Shown here: positions 9,068-17,262 of the stretch, piece after piece
How positions within the stretch are numbered: the first letter of the stretch is position 1
Layout of the letters: every line of letters begins with the position of its first letter
DNA from: Flavobacteriaceae bacterium UBA1682
Lineage (GTDB): Bacteria; Bacteroidota; Bacteroidia; Flavobacteriales; Flavobacteriaceae
Length of the DNA stretch: 64,000 nt
Assembly: GCA_002320285.1 (NCBI GenBank)
Contig: DCKE01000001.1
Span: 168,071-232,070 of the forward strand
Direction: 5' to 3'
Made by a program: the position numbers and the translations under genes
Notes under the pieces: generated by a model
What the model was told of the DNA's origin: nothing
Database searches by the model: none
The model's input: the letters and a program-made list of their open reading frames with translations, nothing else

Positions 9068-9099
9068 TCTGCTATAAATAGAAAAAAGATATACATTTG
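9068..9099 (+). promoter_or_regulatory. Promoter of a candidate small transcript
   Basis: TCTG at 9068-9071, 20 nt, then TACATTTG at 9092-9099, an exact TANNTTTG match. The following CACTCGCAAAAATAAGG resembles the initial transcribed region in front of the two tRNA-Asn genes (for example ATTTGCATCGCAATAAAGG near 58511), suggesting a strong stable-RNA-type promoter. Confidence 0.6.
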
Positions 9100-9105
9100 C
9101 ACTCG

Positions 9106-9219
9106 CAAAAATAAGGTCGTCATAAGCCTTGTTGGAGTGTAATAAATTTTTCATAATTTATAGTTTTTTGGTTGGTTAATAGCATAAAAACTCAGTCATT
9201 TATTTGGCTGGGTTTTTTT
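9106..9219 (+). ncRNA. Candidate small RNA or leader RNA ending in an intrinsic terminator
   Basis: Between the promoter at 9068-9099 and the hairpin at 9187-9219 there are about 80 nt with no ORF. The hairpin pairs AAACTCAG (9187-9194) with CTGGGTTT (9208-9215) and is followed by a T-run, so a transcript of about 110-115 nt is expected. The first part (GGTCGTCATAAGCCTTGTTGG) is faintly tRNA-like in its D-arm region, but no anticodon or T-arm can be folded. It is either an independent sRNA or an attenuating leader for the DUF3108-TDO operon, whose first start codon is 30 bp after the terminator. Identity is unknown. Confidence 0.45.
9187..9219 (+). terminator. Intrinsic terminator upstream of the DUF3108 gene
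   Basis: An 8-bp stem (AAACTCAG with CTGGGTTT, one G:T pair), a 13-nt loop and TTTTTTTG. An in-frame TTG at 9204 lies within the hairpin and is therefore an unlikely start for the next gene. Confidence 0.65.
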
Positions 9220-9248
9220 GTTTCTTATTTTTGATAAAAAATTTAACT

Positions 9249-10022
9249 ATGAAAAATTACACACCATTGCTTTTTCTTTTACTGCTATTTTCTGGCAGTC
9301 TATTCGCTCAGCAGAACAAAGCTTTTGCTGCAGGAGAATTTTTCAAATTCAAAATCACTTATGGTATTGTCAATGCAGGTGTTGCTACTATGGAGCTTAA
9401 GGAAGTTCAATATGATGGCAAAAAGGTGCTACACGCCAAAGGGCATGGATATACTACTGGTGTGACCAAATTCTTTTTTAAAGTAGAAGATGATTATCAA
9501 AGCTACTTCAATAAAAATACCAACGAACCGTATCGATTTATCAGAAAAATCAATGAAGGCGGTTATACCAAAAATCAAGAAGGCTTCTTCAATCACGATA
9601 AGAACACCGTTTTGGTAAAAGATTACAAAAATAAAGAGGAAAACACCTATCCGATTACCGAAAATGTTCAAGACATTGTATCTTCGTTTTATTATTTGAG
9701 AAATCATCCAAAAATCAATTCCCTAAAGCAAGGGGAGTTTTTGGAAATCGATATGTTCTTCGATGGCGAGGTCTTTAAATTTAAGTTAAAGTACCAAGGG
9801 AAAGAGAATATTAAAACAAAATTTGGTACTATTGAGGCCATGAAATTCACGCCCTATGTTCAAGCGGGCAGGGTGTTTAAAGCAAAAGAAAGTTTAACGG
9901 TTTGGGTTTCAGCAGACGAGAATAAAGTTCCCTTGCGCATCAAAGCAAGTTTGGCAGTTGGGTCACTAAGTGCTGATTTGGAGGAATATCGCGGATTGAA
10001 AAATGAACTAAAAATAAAATAA
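9249..10022 (+). CDS. DUF3108 domain-containing exported protein
   Basis: Encodes 257 aa from the ATG at 9249, which starts an obvious signal peptide (MKNYTPLLFLLLLFSGSLFAQ); the longer TTG-initiated frame from 9204 begins inside a terminator hairpin. The mature protein begins QNKAFAAGEFFKFKITYGIV, the typical opening of DUF3108 proteins, predicted beta-rich periplasmic proteins of unknown function common in Bacteroidota. No catalytic motif is visible. It is first gene of a compact operon: only 9 bp separate it from tryptophan 2,3-dioxygenase, followed by an M23 peptidase and pgi. An envelope role is plausible but unproven. Confidence 0.88.
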   Translation: MKNYTPLLFLLLLFSGSLFAQQNKAFAAGEFFKFKITYGIVNAGVATMELKEVQYDGKKVLHAKGHGYTTGVTKFFFKVEDDYQSYFNKNTNEPYRFIRKINEGGYTKNQEGFFNHDKNTVLVKDYKNKEENTYPITENVQDIVSSFYYLRNHPKINSLKQGEFLEIDMFFDGEVFKFKLKYQGKENIKTKFGTIEAMKFTPYVQAGRVFKAKESLTVWVSADENKVPLRIKASLAVGSLSADLEEYRGLKNELKIK

Positions 10023-10031
10023 AAGTAAAGA

Positions 10032-10967
10032 ATGGATATCGATTCAAGTCTTCAACCACAAATAGCAGCTTTAGAAGAAAAGTTTGCGCAAATCGGACAA
10101 AAAACACAAACCCATTTAGAAGGTCTACGTTGGGCAAAACCAATTACTTATTGGGATTATATTCAAACAGATGCCTTGCTCAGTTTGCAAACACAGCGCA
10201 GTATACTTCCAGATGAAATGGTGTTTATAATGTATCACCAAGTCAATGAATTGCTGTTTAAAATGATTCTTTGGGAGATGGACCAACTGACGGATGTGGA
10301 ATCGGTAAGTACCGATTTGTTTACAGACAAACTGATGCGAATCAGCCGTTATTTCGATATGTTAACAACTTCTTTTACAATCATGAAAGATGGTATGGAT
10401 GTTGAACAATATATGAAGTTCAGAAATACCCTTACTCCGGCGAGTGGTTTTCAAAGTGCGCAATACCGATTGATTGAATTTGCATCGACGGACTTGATCA
10501 ATTTGATCGACATTCGATTCCGCGCTACCATTGACCGAAATACACCATATGAACATGCTTTTGAGCATTTGTATTGGCAGGCAGCTGGAAAAGACTATAA
10601 AACAGGACAGAAGTCATACCTGATTAATGAGTTTGAGCGCAAGTATAAGGCGGAATTTATCCAGTCGATGCAACGCTATAACAAAACCAATATCTGGCAA
10701 AAATTTATTCAATTGCCTGTAGAGGATCAAAAGAATCCAGAACTGATTGCCGCGATGCGTCATTACGATAAAACCGTCAACATCACTTGGGTTATGGGAC
10801 ATTTCTATACCGCTAAAAAATATATAGAGAGCGTTCCAGGTAAACAAGAAGCTACTGGGGGTAGTGATTGGAAAAAGTATATGCTACCACAATACCAACG
10901 CCGAATATTCTTTCCAGAATTGTGGAGCGAAGAAGAATTGAAGAACTGGGGATTGGAAGCGAATTAG
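10032..10967 (+). CDS. kynA: Tryptophan 2,3-dioxygenase
   Basis: Encodes 311 aa. It is a heme enzyme that oxidatively opens the indole ring of L-tryptophan to N-formylkynurenine, the first step of the kynurenine route. Family marks are the MVFIMYHQVNELLFKMILWE helix with His69, the substrate-binding FRNTLTPASGFQSAQYR segment (about 135-150), WVMGHFYTAKKY and the GGSDWKKYMLP loop near the C-terminus. Slightly longer than many bacterial homologues (about 280 aa) owing to the N-terminus. Downstream kynurenine-pathway genes are not in the window; its neighbours are a DUF3108 protein and an M23 peptidase. It lies near hppD/hmgA, making this an aromatic amino-acid catabolic neighbourhood. Confidence 0.96.
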   Translation: MDIDSSLQPQIAALEEKFAQIGQKTQTHLEGLRWAKPITYWDYIQTDALLSLQTQRSILPDEMVFIMYHQVNELLFKMILWEMDQLTDVESVSTDLFTDKLMRISRYFDMLTTSFTIMKDGMDVEQYMKFRNTLTPASGFQSAQYRLIEFASTDLINLIDIRFRATIDRNTPYEHAFEHLYWQAAGKDYKTGQKSYLINEFERKYKAEFIQSMQRYNKTNIWQKFIQLPVEDQKNPELIAAMRHYDKTVNITWVMGHFYTAKKYIESVPGKQEATGGSDWKKYMLPQYQRRIFFPELWSEEELKNWGLEAN

Positions 10968-10988
10968 AAATAGAATAAAACACATATA

Positions 10989-12224
10989 TTGAAGTATTTA
11001 GCCTATTTAATGACCCTGTTGGTTGCTTTTTCTTGTAATAAAAAAGCAGAAGAAACCGAGGTTAAAGAACATACACAAGAGGAGGTTGAGGAAATCGTTT
11101 CAGAGGCCTATGGATTTAGTCTGAAAGACCTCGAAATTGTTGAAGACACCATTAGAAGTGGAGATAACTTGGGAAAGATTTTATCACAAAATAATCTTTC
11201 TGCTACAGAAATACATCGGATAATTGAAAACGTAAAAGATTCTATCAACGTTAAAAATATCCGTATAGGTCAACCCTATGCCTTATTGAAAAGCAAATCC
11301 AATCCACAAAAACTCGAAGCCCTGGTATATCATCCTGATATCATGGGGTATCACGTTATTGATTTAAGAGATAGCGTTAGAGCCTATAAGAAAATATATC
11401 CGGTAACCATTAAAAGGCGTACGATTGCTTCAACAATCGACGGCTCGCTGTCTGTCAGTTTGCAGAAAGAAGGTGTAGATCAATCTTTAGCGACAAAATT
11501 GTCACAGGTTTTTGCTTGGTCTATTGACTTTTTTAAATTGCAAAAAGAAGATAAATTTGCGGTTACTATAGAGGAGAAATTCATTAATGATACCACCTAT
11601 GTGGGTATTGAAAAAATTGAAGCAGCTTATTTTGAATATCGTGGACGTAAATTATATGCGTTTCCCTACAAAAAGCCAAACACCAAAGGGGTAGAATATT
11701 TTGATGAAGAGGGAAAACCAATGAGAAGTATGTTCTTAAAAGCCCCACTAAAGTTTTTTCACATTACCTCGCGTTTCACCAATAACCGTTTTCATCCGGT
11801 TCAAAAGAGATGGAAATCCCATAACGGTACAGATTATGCTGCACCTACAGGTACACCCATCATGACTACAGCTTCTGGAGTAGTCGAACGTACGGGCTAC
11901 ACTGCCGGTAATGGAAATTATGTCAAGGTTAAGCACAACGGTACCTACTCTACACAGTATCTTCATATGTCGAAAATCTTGGTTCGTAACGGCCAAGCTG
12001 TTCAACAGGGTGATGTCATCGGAAAGGTAGGGAGTACAGGACTTGCTACAGGACCACACGTTTGTTACCGCTTTTGGAAAAATGGGGTTCAGGTGGATCC
12101 TTTAAATCAGCGATTGCCCAATTCGGTTCCTATGGAAAAAAGAGAATTACCAGCCTATTTTGAATACATGAAACCTTTGAAAAAGGAATTAGACGACAAA
12201 TTTTTAGAAAAATTTAATCAATAA
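10989..12224 (+). CDS. M23-family peptidase lipoprotein (peptidoglycan endopeptidase-like)
   Basis: Encodes 411 aa from a TTG at 10989, chosen because it gives a proper lipoprotein signal with a positive N-terminus (MKYLAYLMTLLVAFSC, lipobox Cys16). The next ATG, 21 bp later, removes the Lys. An OapA/LysM-like region (about 50-130) precedes the M23 domain (about 270-375). The zinc site has His278 and Asp282 (HNGTD) and His326 (YLHMS), but the usual HxH reads His357-Val-Cys359 (GPHVCYRFW), so Cys replaces the canonical third zinc ligand. It probably cuts peptide crosslinks in the periplasm or acts as a regulator of such enzymes. Its stop codon overlaps the pgi start (TAATG). Confidence 0.88.
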   Translation: MKYLAYLMTLLVAFSCNKKAEETEVKEHTQEEVEEIVSEAYGFSLKDLEIVEDTIRSGDNLGKILSQNNLSATEIHRIIENVKDSINVKNIRIGQPYALLKSKSNPQKLEALVYHPDIMGYHVIDLRDSVRAYKKIYPVTIKRRTIASTIDGSLSVSLQKEGVDQSLATKLSQVFAWSIDFFKLQKEDKFAVTIEEKFINDTTYVGIEKIEAAYFEYRGRKLYAFPYKKPNTKGVEYFDEEGKPMRSMFLKAPLKFFHITSRFTNNRFHPVQKRWKSHNGTDYAAPTGTPIMTTASGVVERTGYTAGNGNYVKVKHNGTYSTQYLHMSKILVRNGQAVQQGDVIGKVGSTGLATGPHVCYRFWKNGVQVDPLNQRLPNSVPMEKRELPAYFEYMKPLKKELDDKFLEKFNQ

Positions 12225-13840
12225 TGTTTAAAAACATAAATCCTTCAGGGACTGTAGCATGGCATAATCTTCGAAAGCATTTCGAAGAAATGGAGTATGT
12301 GAAAATGCAAGATTTATTTGAATCACAAGTAGATCGTGTAGACAAAATGCATGTATCTTGGAATGATTTTCTTTTCGATTTTTCGAAGAATAAAATAACG
12401 GATCAGACTATAGAATTGTTGTTGGATTTGGCTCGGGAAATGGAGCTTTCAACGGCTATCGAAAGTATGTTCAACGGCGATAAAATAAATGTTACCGAGG
12501 ATAGAGCTGTATTGCATACCGCTTTAAGAGATTTTTCTGGACAACCAATTCTTGTTGATGGAATCAATGTTGTTGAAGAAATCACCAAGGTAAGAGCCTG
12601 TATAGAGAATTTTAGTGATGCTTTTATCGCTGGAACTTATAAAGGGAGTACAGGCAAAGCTTTTACCGATGTGATAAATATCGGTATTGGGGGATCTGAC
12701 TTAGGTCCTCGTATGGTGGTCAATGCTTTGGAGAGCTACCGCAATACTATTGGTATGCATTTTATTTCAAATGTAGATGACGATCATATCGCCTCCTTAT
12801 TGCGCAAATTGAACCCCGAGACTACTTTGGTCATCGTAGTGTCCAAAACATTTACCACACAAGAAACCATTCAAAACGCTCTGATGGTAAAGCGCTGGTT
12901 GGTTGAAGGAATAAGCAATTCAAATTGTGCTGCGCATTTTGTAGCGGTAAGTTCTAATGTCGTACAAGCTGAGGAATTTGGAATTGCTAAAGAAAACATT
13001 TTCCCCATGTGGGATTATGTTGGTGGGCGATTTTCGCTGTGGAGTGCAGTAGGTTTGTCGATCAGTTTGGCTGTGGGTTATGAAAATTTCGAAAGACTTT
13101 TAAAAGGGGCCAACCAGATGGATCAGCACTTGCGAACCGAACCGTTTGAAAAAAACATCCCGGTATTAATGGCGATGTTGAGTATTTGGTATAATAATTT
13201 TTATGGATATCAGACAGAAGCATTAGTCCCTTACTGCCAGTTTTTAGAGAAATTTCCTGCCCATTTGCAGCAAATGATCATGGAAAGCAATGGTAAAAAT
13301 CGAAATAGAGAGGGTTATCCGGTCAATTATCAAACCGGTACCATTATCTGGGGTGAAGTTGGTGTCAATGCACAACACGCCTTCTTTCAGTTGTTTCACC
13401 AGGGAACAAAAATTATACCTATTGACTTTATTGGATTTGTCAAACCTTTTTCTAGCGATAAAGAAAACCACGATATCTTAATGTCTAACTTCTTTGGTCA
13501 GACCGAAGCTTTGCTCAATGGTAAGGTTGGAGCCAAGTACCAAACGACTTCATCCGATGATCGACTACAGCCTTATAAAGAATTTGGGGGTAATAAACCG
13601 ACCAACACTTTTCTCATAGAACAATTAACTCCCGAAAATCTCGGAAGTTTAATCGCGATGTATGAACACAAGGTCTTTGTACAGGGTTTTATCTGGAATA
13701 TTTTCAGTTTTGATCAGTTTGGTGTAGAATATGGTAAAAAACTTGCCTGTAGTATACAGTCGGAACTAGAACGCGGTGAAATCAACAACCATGATGGCTC
13801 AACGCAGTTTTTGCTGGAGTATTACTTATCCAAAAGATAG
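12224..13840 (+). CDS. pgi: Glucose-6-phosphate isomerase
   Basis: Encodes 538 aa. It interconverts glucose-6-phosphate and fructose-6-phosphate in glycolysis. Signatures visible are IGIGGSDLGPRMV (phosphate binding, about 150), WDYVGGRFSLWSAVG (PGI signature 1, about 265), ESNGKNRNREG with the catalytic Glu region (about 350), and the C-terminal FIWNIFSFDQFGVEYGKKLA (PGI signature 2, about 485-505). Length is normal for the family. It shares one base with the preceding M23 gene (TAATG), so translation is coupled; no terminator is seen after it. Confidence 0.98.
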   Translation: MFKNINPSGTVAWHNLRKHFEEMEYVKMQDLFESQVDRVDKMHVSWNDFLFDFSKNKITDQTIELLLDLAREMELSTAIESMFNGDKINVTEDRAVLHTALRDFSGQPILVDGINVVEEITKVRACIENFSDAFIAGTYKGSTGKAFTDVINIGIGGSDLGPRMVVNALESYRNTIGMHFISNVDDDHIASLLRKLNPETTLVIVVSKTFTTQETIQNALMVKRWLVEGISNSNCAAHFVAVSSNVVQAEEFGIAKENIFPMWDYVGGRFSLWSAVGLSISLAVGYENFERLLKGANQMDQHLRTEPFEKNIPVLMAMLSIWYNNFYGYQTEALVPYCQFLEKFPAHLQQMIMESNGKNRNREGYPVNYQTGTIIWGEVGVNAQHAFFQLFHQGTKIIPIDFIGFVKPFSSDKENHDILMSNFFGQTEALLNGKVGAKYQTTSSDDRLQPYKEFGGNKPTNTFLIEQLTPENLGSLIAMYEHKVFVQGFIWNIFSFDQFGVEYGKKLACSIQSELERGEINNHDGSTQFLLEYYLSKR

Positions 13841-13911
13841 GTAGATATTCCAAAAAACGCAAATTGTCTTAAAAATTAAACTTCCCTTAACATGGATTGA
13901 TTCTGTTTTTG

Positions 13912-13919
13912 TAATTTTG
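13912..13919 (+). promoter_or_regulatory. -7 element of the TonB receptor promoter
   Basis: TAATTTTG, an exact TANNTTTG match, sits 31 bp before the start codon. No good -33 element is evident at 19-20 nt upstream, so assignment rests on the -7 box and the position. Confidence 0.5.
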
Positions 13920-13950
13920 CAGTGAAAAATAAACTTATCACTTAATCAAA

Positions 13951-16812
13951 ATGAAAAAATTGAAGAACTGGATGTTAATGGTTGTATTTATTTTTACTTC
14001 CATATCCGCACTTTCACAAAATCAAATTACAGGGAGTGTAATTGATGGAGCACTTAATGAAGCATTACCCGGAGCGAGTATTGTTCTAAAAGGTTCCAAC
14101 AACGGTACCTCCTCAGATGTTGACGGTAAATTCACGCTAAATACCGCCGCTGAGTCGGGGCATTTGGTGATTAGTTTTATCGGATACACTACAAGAACGA
14201 TCCCTTTTTCCTTTACTGCAGGAAAAACACTTGACTTAGGTAAGGTTGTTTTAGCAGAAGATGGAAATGTATTGGGTGACATTGTTATCATGGGTGTAGC
14301 CGATGTAGCAAAAGATCGTAAAACACCGGTTGCGGTTTCTACGATAAAAGCTGCTGAAATCCAAGAAAAATTAGGATCTCAAGAATTTCCAGAGATCTTA
14401 AACACGACTCCATCTGTTTTCGCTACTAAAGGTGGTGGAGGATATGGAGATTCCAAAATTAATATCCGTGGATTTGATCAAAAAAACATCGCTGTCATGG
14501 TGAACGGTATGCCTATCAATGATATGGAAGGTGGTACAGTTTATTGGTCAAACTGGTCTGGATTGGCAGATGTTACTTCAGCAATGCAGGTTCAAAGAGG
14601 TTTGGGATCTTCTAAGTTAGCGATCTCCTCTGTTGGAGGAACGATCAACATCTTGACAAGAACATCAGATGCTAGAGAAGGCGCAGTGTTGTCAAGTAGT
14701 GTAGGTAACGACAACTACTTTAAAGGTTCTGCATCTTACTCTACTGGATTGTTAGAGAACGGACTTTCTGCTTCGGTTTTATTATCACAAACCATGGGTA
14801 ATGGTTACGTGGACGGAACAAAATTCGAAGGGACCAATTACTATTTAGGATTGGGATATAGAACAAATGATGCTAGACATAACTTTCAGTTCACTTTTAC
14901 GGGTGCAGCGCAATGGCACGATCAAAGAACTTCAAACAGCAGTATCAATGAATACTTACAATACGGTTCTAATGGTGAACCAAATTTGAGATACAATGCC
15001 GATTCTGGTTATTTAAACGGTAAAGAATACTCTTGGAGAAGAAATTACTACAACAAACCGGTAGCATCTTTCAACTGGGATTTTCAAATCAACGACAAAA
15101 TGAAATTGAGTTCTGTATTTTACGGGTCATGGGGCCGTGGAGGAGGAACAGGTGCAATTGGTAAAATCAACGGTACTAATGGAGAGCGTTCGGCCATGTT
15201 AAGAGATGCAAACGGAAATGTTCGTTTTGACGATATCGTAACTTGGAATCAAGGTGGCCATGTTGCTGATTTTGGAGCAGATAAAAAAATGACTAATGGG
15301 GAATATTTAAACTCCTCTAGTAACGGTCTTTCGAGAAGAGCAAGTATCAATTCACACGATTGGTATGGAGCTGTACTTAATTTAAATACTAAATTATCTG
15401 AAACCTTAACTTGGGATATCGGTCTTGATGCTAGAACTTACAAAGGATACCACAATCAAATCTTAAACGACCTATTAGGTGGTAGCGGATACGTGGATAG
15501 TAGTAATAAAAACTTCGCAGGTAATACTTATGTATACCAAACGTATAGCGCTAAACCAAGTTTCAACCCTTTTGAAAGCATGAGTGGAAGAGAAAAAATC
15601 GCTTATGATAATGATGGTGAGGTAAACTGGATTGGTGGATTTACACAATTAGAATACTCTAAAAACAACCTTACAGCGTTTATACAAGGGTCGCTTTCAA
15701 ACCAATCTTTTAGAAGATTAGATTATTTCAGTTATAACCAAGCGAACCCGAAACCAAATGATCCAAACTATATCACGGACTGGAAAGATATCGTTGGTGG
15801 AAACATTAAAGGGGGGGCGAACTATAATATTAACGAATATCATAATGTTTTTGTTAATGCGGGATACTACTCTAAACAACCTTATATGAATGGGGGTGTT
15901 TATTTAAACAACAGAAACGATTTAAATACGCAACTTAAAAACGAAAAGATTTTAGGTTTTGAATTGGGATATGGTTTGAGAACTGAAAAGTTTAATGCCA
16001 ACGTGAATTTGTATAGAACATCTTGGAAAGATAGAATTTTAAGATCTTCAAGAGGTGAGTTCCCTGATCCAAGTGATGTTTCAAAGAAGATCTATGGATT
16101 TGCAAATATGTACGGTGTTGAGCAAGTACACATGGGTGCTGAGGTTGATTTCATTTACCATGCAACGGATTGGGCTACCATTACTGGATCTTTCTCTTAC
16201 GGAGATTGGAAATACAAAGGAAATGTTACTGCTACTTACTTAGACGACCAAGAAAACAAACCTATTTTAGGTACGGATGGTAATCCATTGGTAAACACGT
16301 TGTACTTGGATGGGCTTAAAGTGGGTGATGCACCGCAAACATCAATGAATATTGGTGCGACTGTTAAAGTGGTTAAAGGCCTTAAATTTGACGGTAATTT
16401 TAGATATAACGACCGTTATTATGCTAATATTAGCCCTGAAAGTTTTACAAAACCAGACCATAAAGGTTCTTTAAGATTACCATCTTTCGGATTGTTAGAT
16501 GCCGGTGTATCTTATAAAATGGAAGTAGGTAAGCAAAAACAAAATGCCTTTACGATGCGTTTAAACGTAAACAACGTTTTGGATAGAGTGTATATTGCCG
16601 AATCTAGAACAAACAATATCGCTTTGACTGAAGCGGAGTTTAACGGTCTTGTAGATGCTAAAACGAACTTGCCAACAGGTCAAAATAAGACTTATAATCA
16701 AGATTACCAAAGCTATTTAGCTAATGGTTTTTACAAAGGTTTAGATAAAACGAATGAAGTATACTTCGGAGTTGGAAGAACTTGGAACTTTACGATGCGT
16801 TTCGAATTCTAA
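13951..16812 (+). CDS. TonB-dependent outer-membrane receptor
   Basis: Encodes 953 aa. A signal peptide (to about residue 23, ISALSQ) is followed by a carboxypeptidase-D regulatory-like beta-sandwich (about 25-105: ITGSVIDGALNEALPGASIV...SFIGYTTRTIPF), a plug domain (about 115-235: DRKTPVAVSTIKAAEI...GGGGYGDSKINIRGFDQ) and a long beta-barrel ending with a C-terminal aromatic (FTMRFEF). It imports an unidentified ligand using TonB energy. No SusD-like partner follows, so it is not a classical polysaccharide utilisation pair; the ligand could be a siderophore, a cofactor or an oligosaccharide. Monocistronic, with a terminator at 16934-16971. Confidence 0.95.
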   Translation: MKKLKNWMLMVVFIFTSISALSQNQITGSVIDGALNEALPGASIVLKGSNNGTSSDVDGKFTLNTAAESGHLVISFIGYTTRTIPFSFTAGKTLDLGKVVLAEDGNVLGDIVIMGVADVAKDRKTPVAVSTIKAAEIQEKLGSQEFPEILNTTPSVFATKGGGGYGDSKINIRGFDQKNIAVMVNGMPINDMEGGTVYWSNWSGLADVTSAMQVQRGLGSSKLAISSVGGTINILTRTSDAREGAVLSSSVGNDNYFKGSASYSTGLLENGLSASVLLSQTMGNGYVDGTKFEGTNYYLGLGYRTNDARHNFQFTFTGAAQWHDQRTSNSSINEYLQYGSNGEPNLRYNADSGYLNGKEYSWRRNYYNKPVASFNWDFQINDKMKLSSVFYGSWGRGGGTGAIGKINGTNGERSAMLRDANGNVRFDDIVTWNQGGHVADFGADKKMTNGEYLNSSSNGLSRRASINSHDWYGAVLNLNTKLSETLTWDIGLDARTYKGYHNQILNDLLGGSGYVDSSNKNFAGNTYVYQTYSAKPSFNPFESMSGREKIAYDNDGEVNWIGGFTQLEYSKNNLTAFIQGSLSNQSFRRLDYFSYNQANPKPNDPNYITDWKDIVGGNIKGGANYNINEYHNVFVNAGYYSKQPYMNGGVYLNNRNDLNTQLKNEKILGFELGYGLRTEKFNANVNLYRTSWKDRILRSSRGEFPDPSDVSKKIYGFANMYGVEQVHMGAEVDFIYHATDWATITGSFSYGDWKYKGNVTATYLDDQENKPILGTDGNPLVNTLYLDGLKVGDAPQTSMNIGATVKVVKGLKFDGNFRYNDRYYANISPESFTKPDHKGSLRLPSFGLLDAGVSYKMEVGKQKQNAFTMRLNVNNVLDRVYIAESRTNNIALTEAEFNGLVDAKTNLPTGQNKTYNQDYQSYLANGFYKGLDKTNEVYFGVGRTWNFTMRFEF

Positions 16813-16933
16813 ATGATATACAGGAAGCGGCAATAGTTCAAAAAGCTATTCGACGTCTTTCTTAAAGTTATCAGTTGATCATCAAGTCGTTTTGACTGGT
16901 ACTTTATAAATTTAAGTCAAAATATATAGTAAA

Positions 16934-16971
16934 AGAGGGTTGTTTCAAATTTTGAGACAGCCCTCTTTTTT
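16934..16971 (+). terminator. Terminator of the TonB receptor gene
   Basis: A 16-bp stem with G:T pairs (AGAGGGTTGTTTCAAA, 16934-16949, with TTTGAGACAGCCCTCT, 16951-16966) followed by TTTTT. Shares the GAGACAGCC core with hairpins at 27046 and 60571. Confidence 0.85.
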
Positions 16972-17262
16972 TGAAAAAAAAGGACAGTTAACGGTCGTCG
17001 TTCCAGTATTATTGAAAACGCGCATTGCCCAAATAGGAAAAGATTTTATGGAAATGCGCACTTCAGAATAAATCCTAAGCAGGTCTATTAAAATGGCTTT
17101 TGTAGTAGGTAGAATTGGTTTTTCTAACCGAGATACTTCCGACAATAAAGGTATCGCATTGAAAGCAGTACGATTGCAATTGATATTTGTTTAAAATTCA
17201 TACTAATATCCTTTTTAATAACTATTTTTGATAATCTTTTTATTAATCTATCTAATCTTTTT
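16972..17262. other. Intergenic stretch without a supported gene
   Basis: Short minus-strand frames (66 and 71 aa) overlap here, but neither has a recognisable product and the second runs into the M16 gene. A TATTTTTG at 17223-17230 may serve as -7 element of the M16 peptidase gene, but there is no matching -33 box. Possibly decayed coding DNA. Confidence 0.4.
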
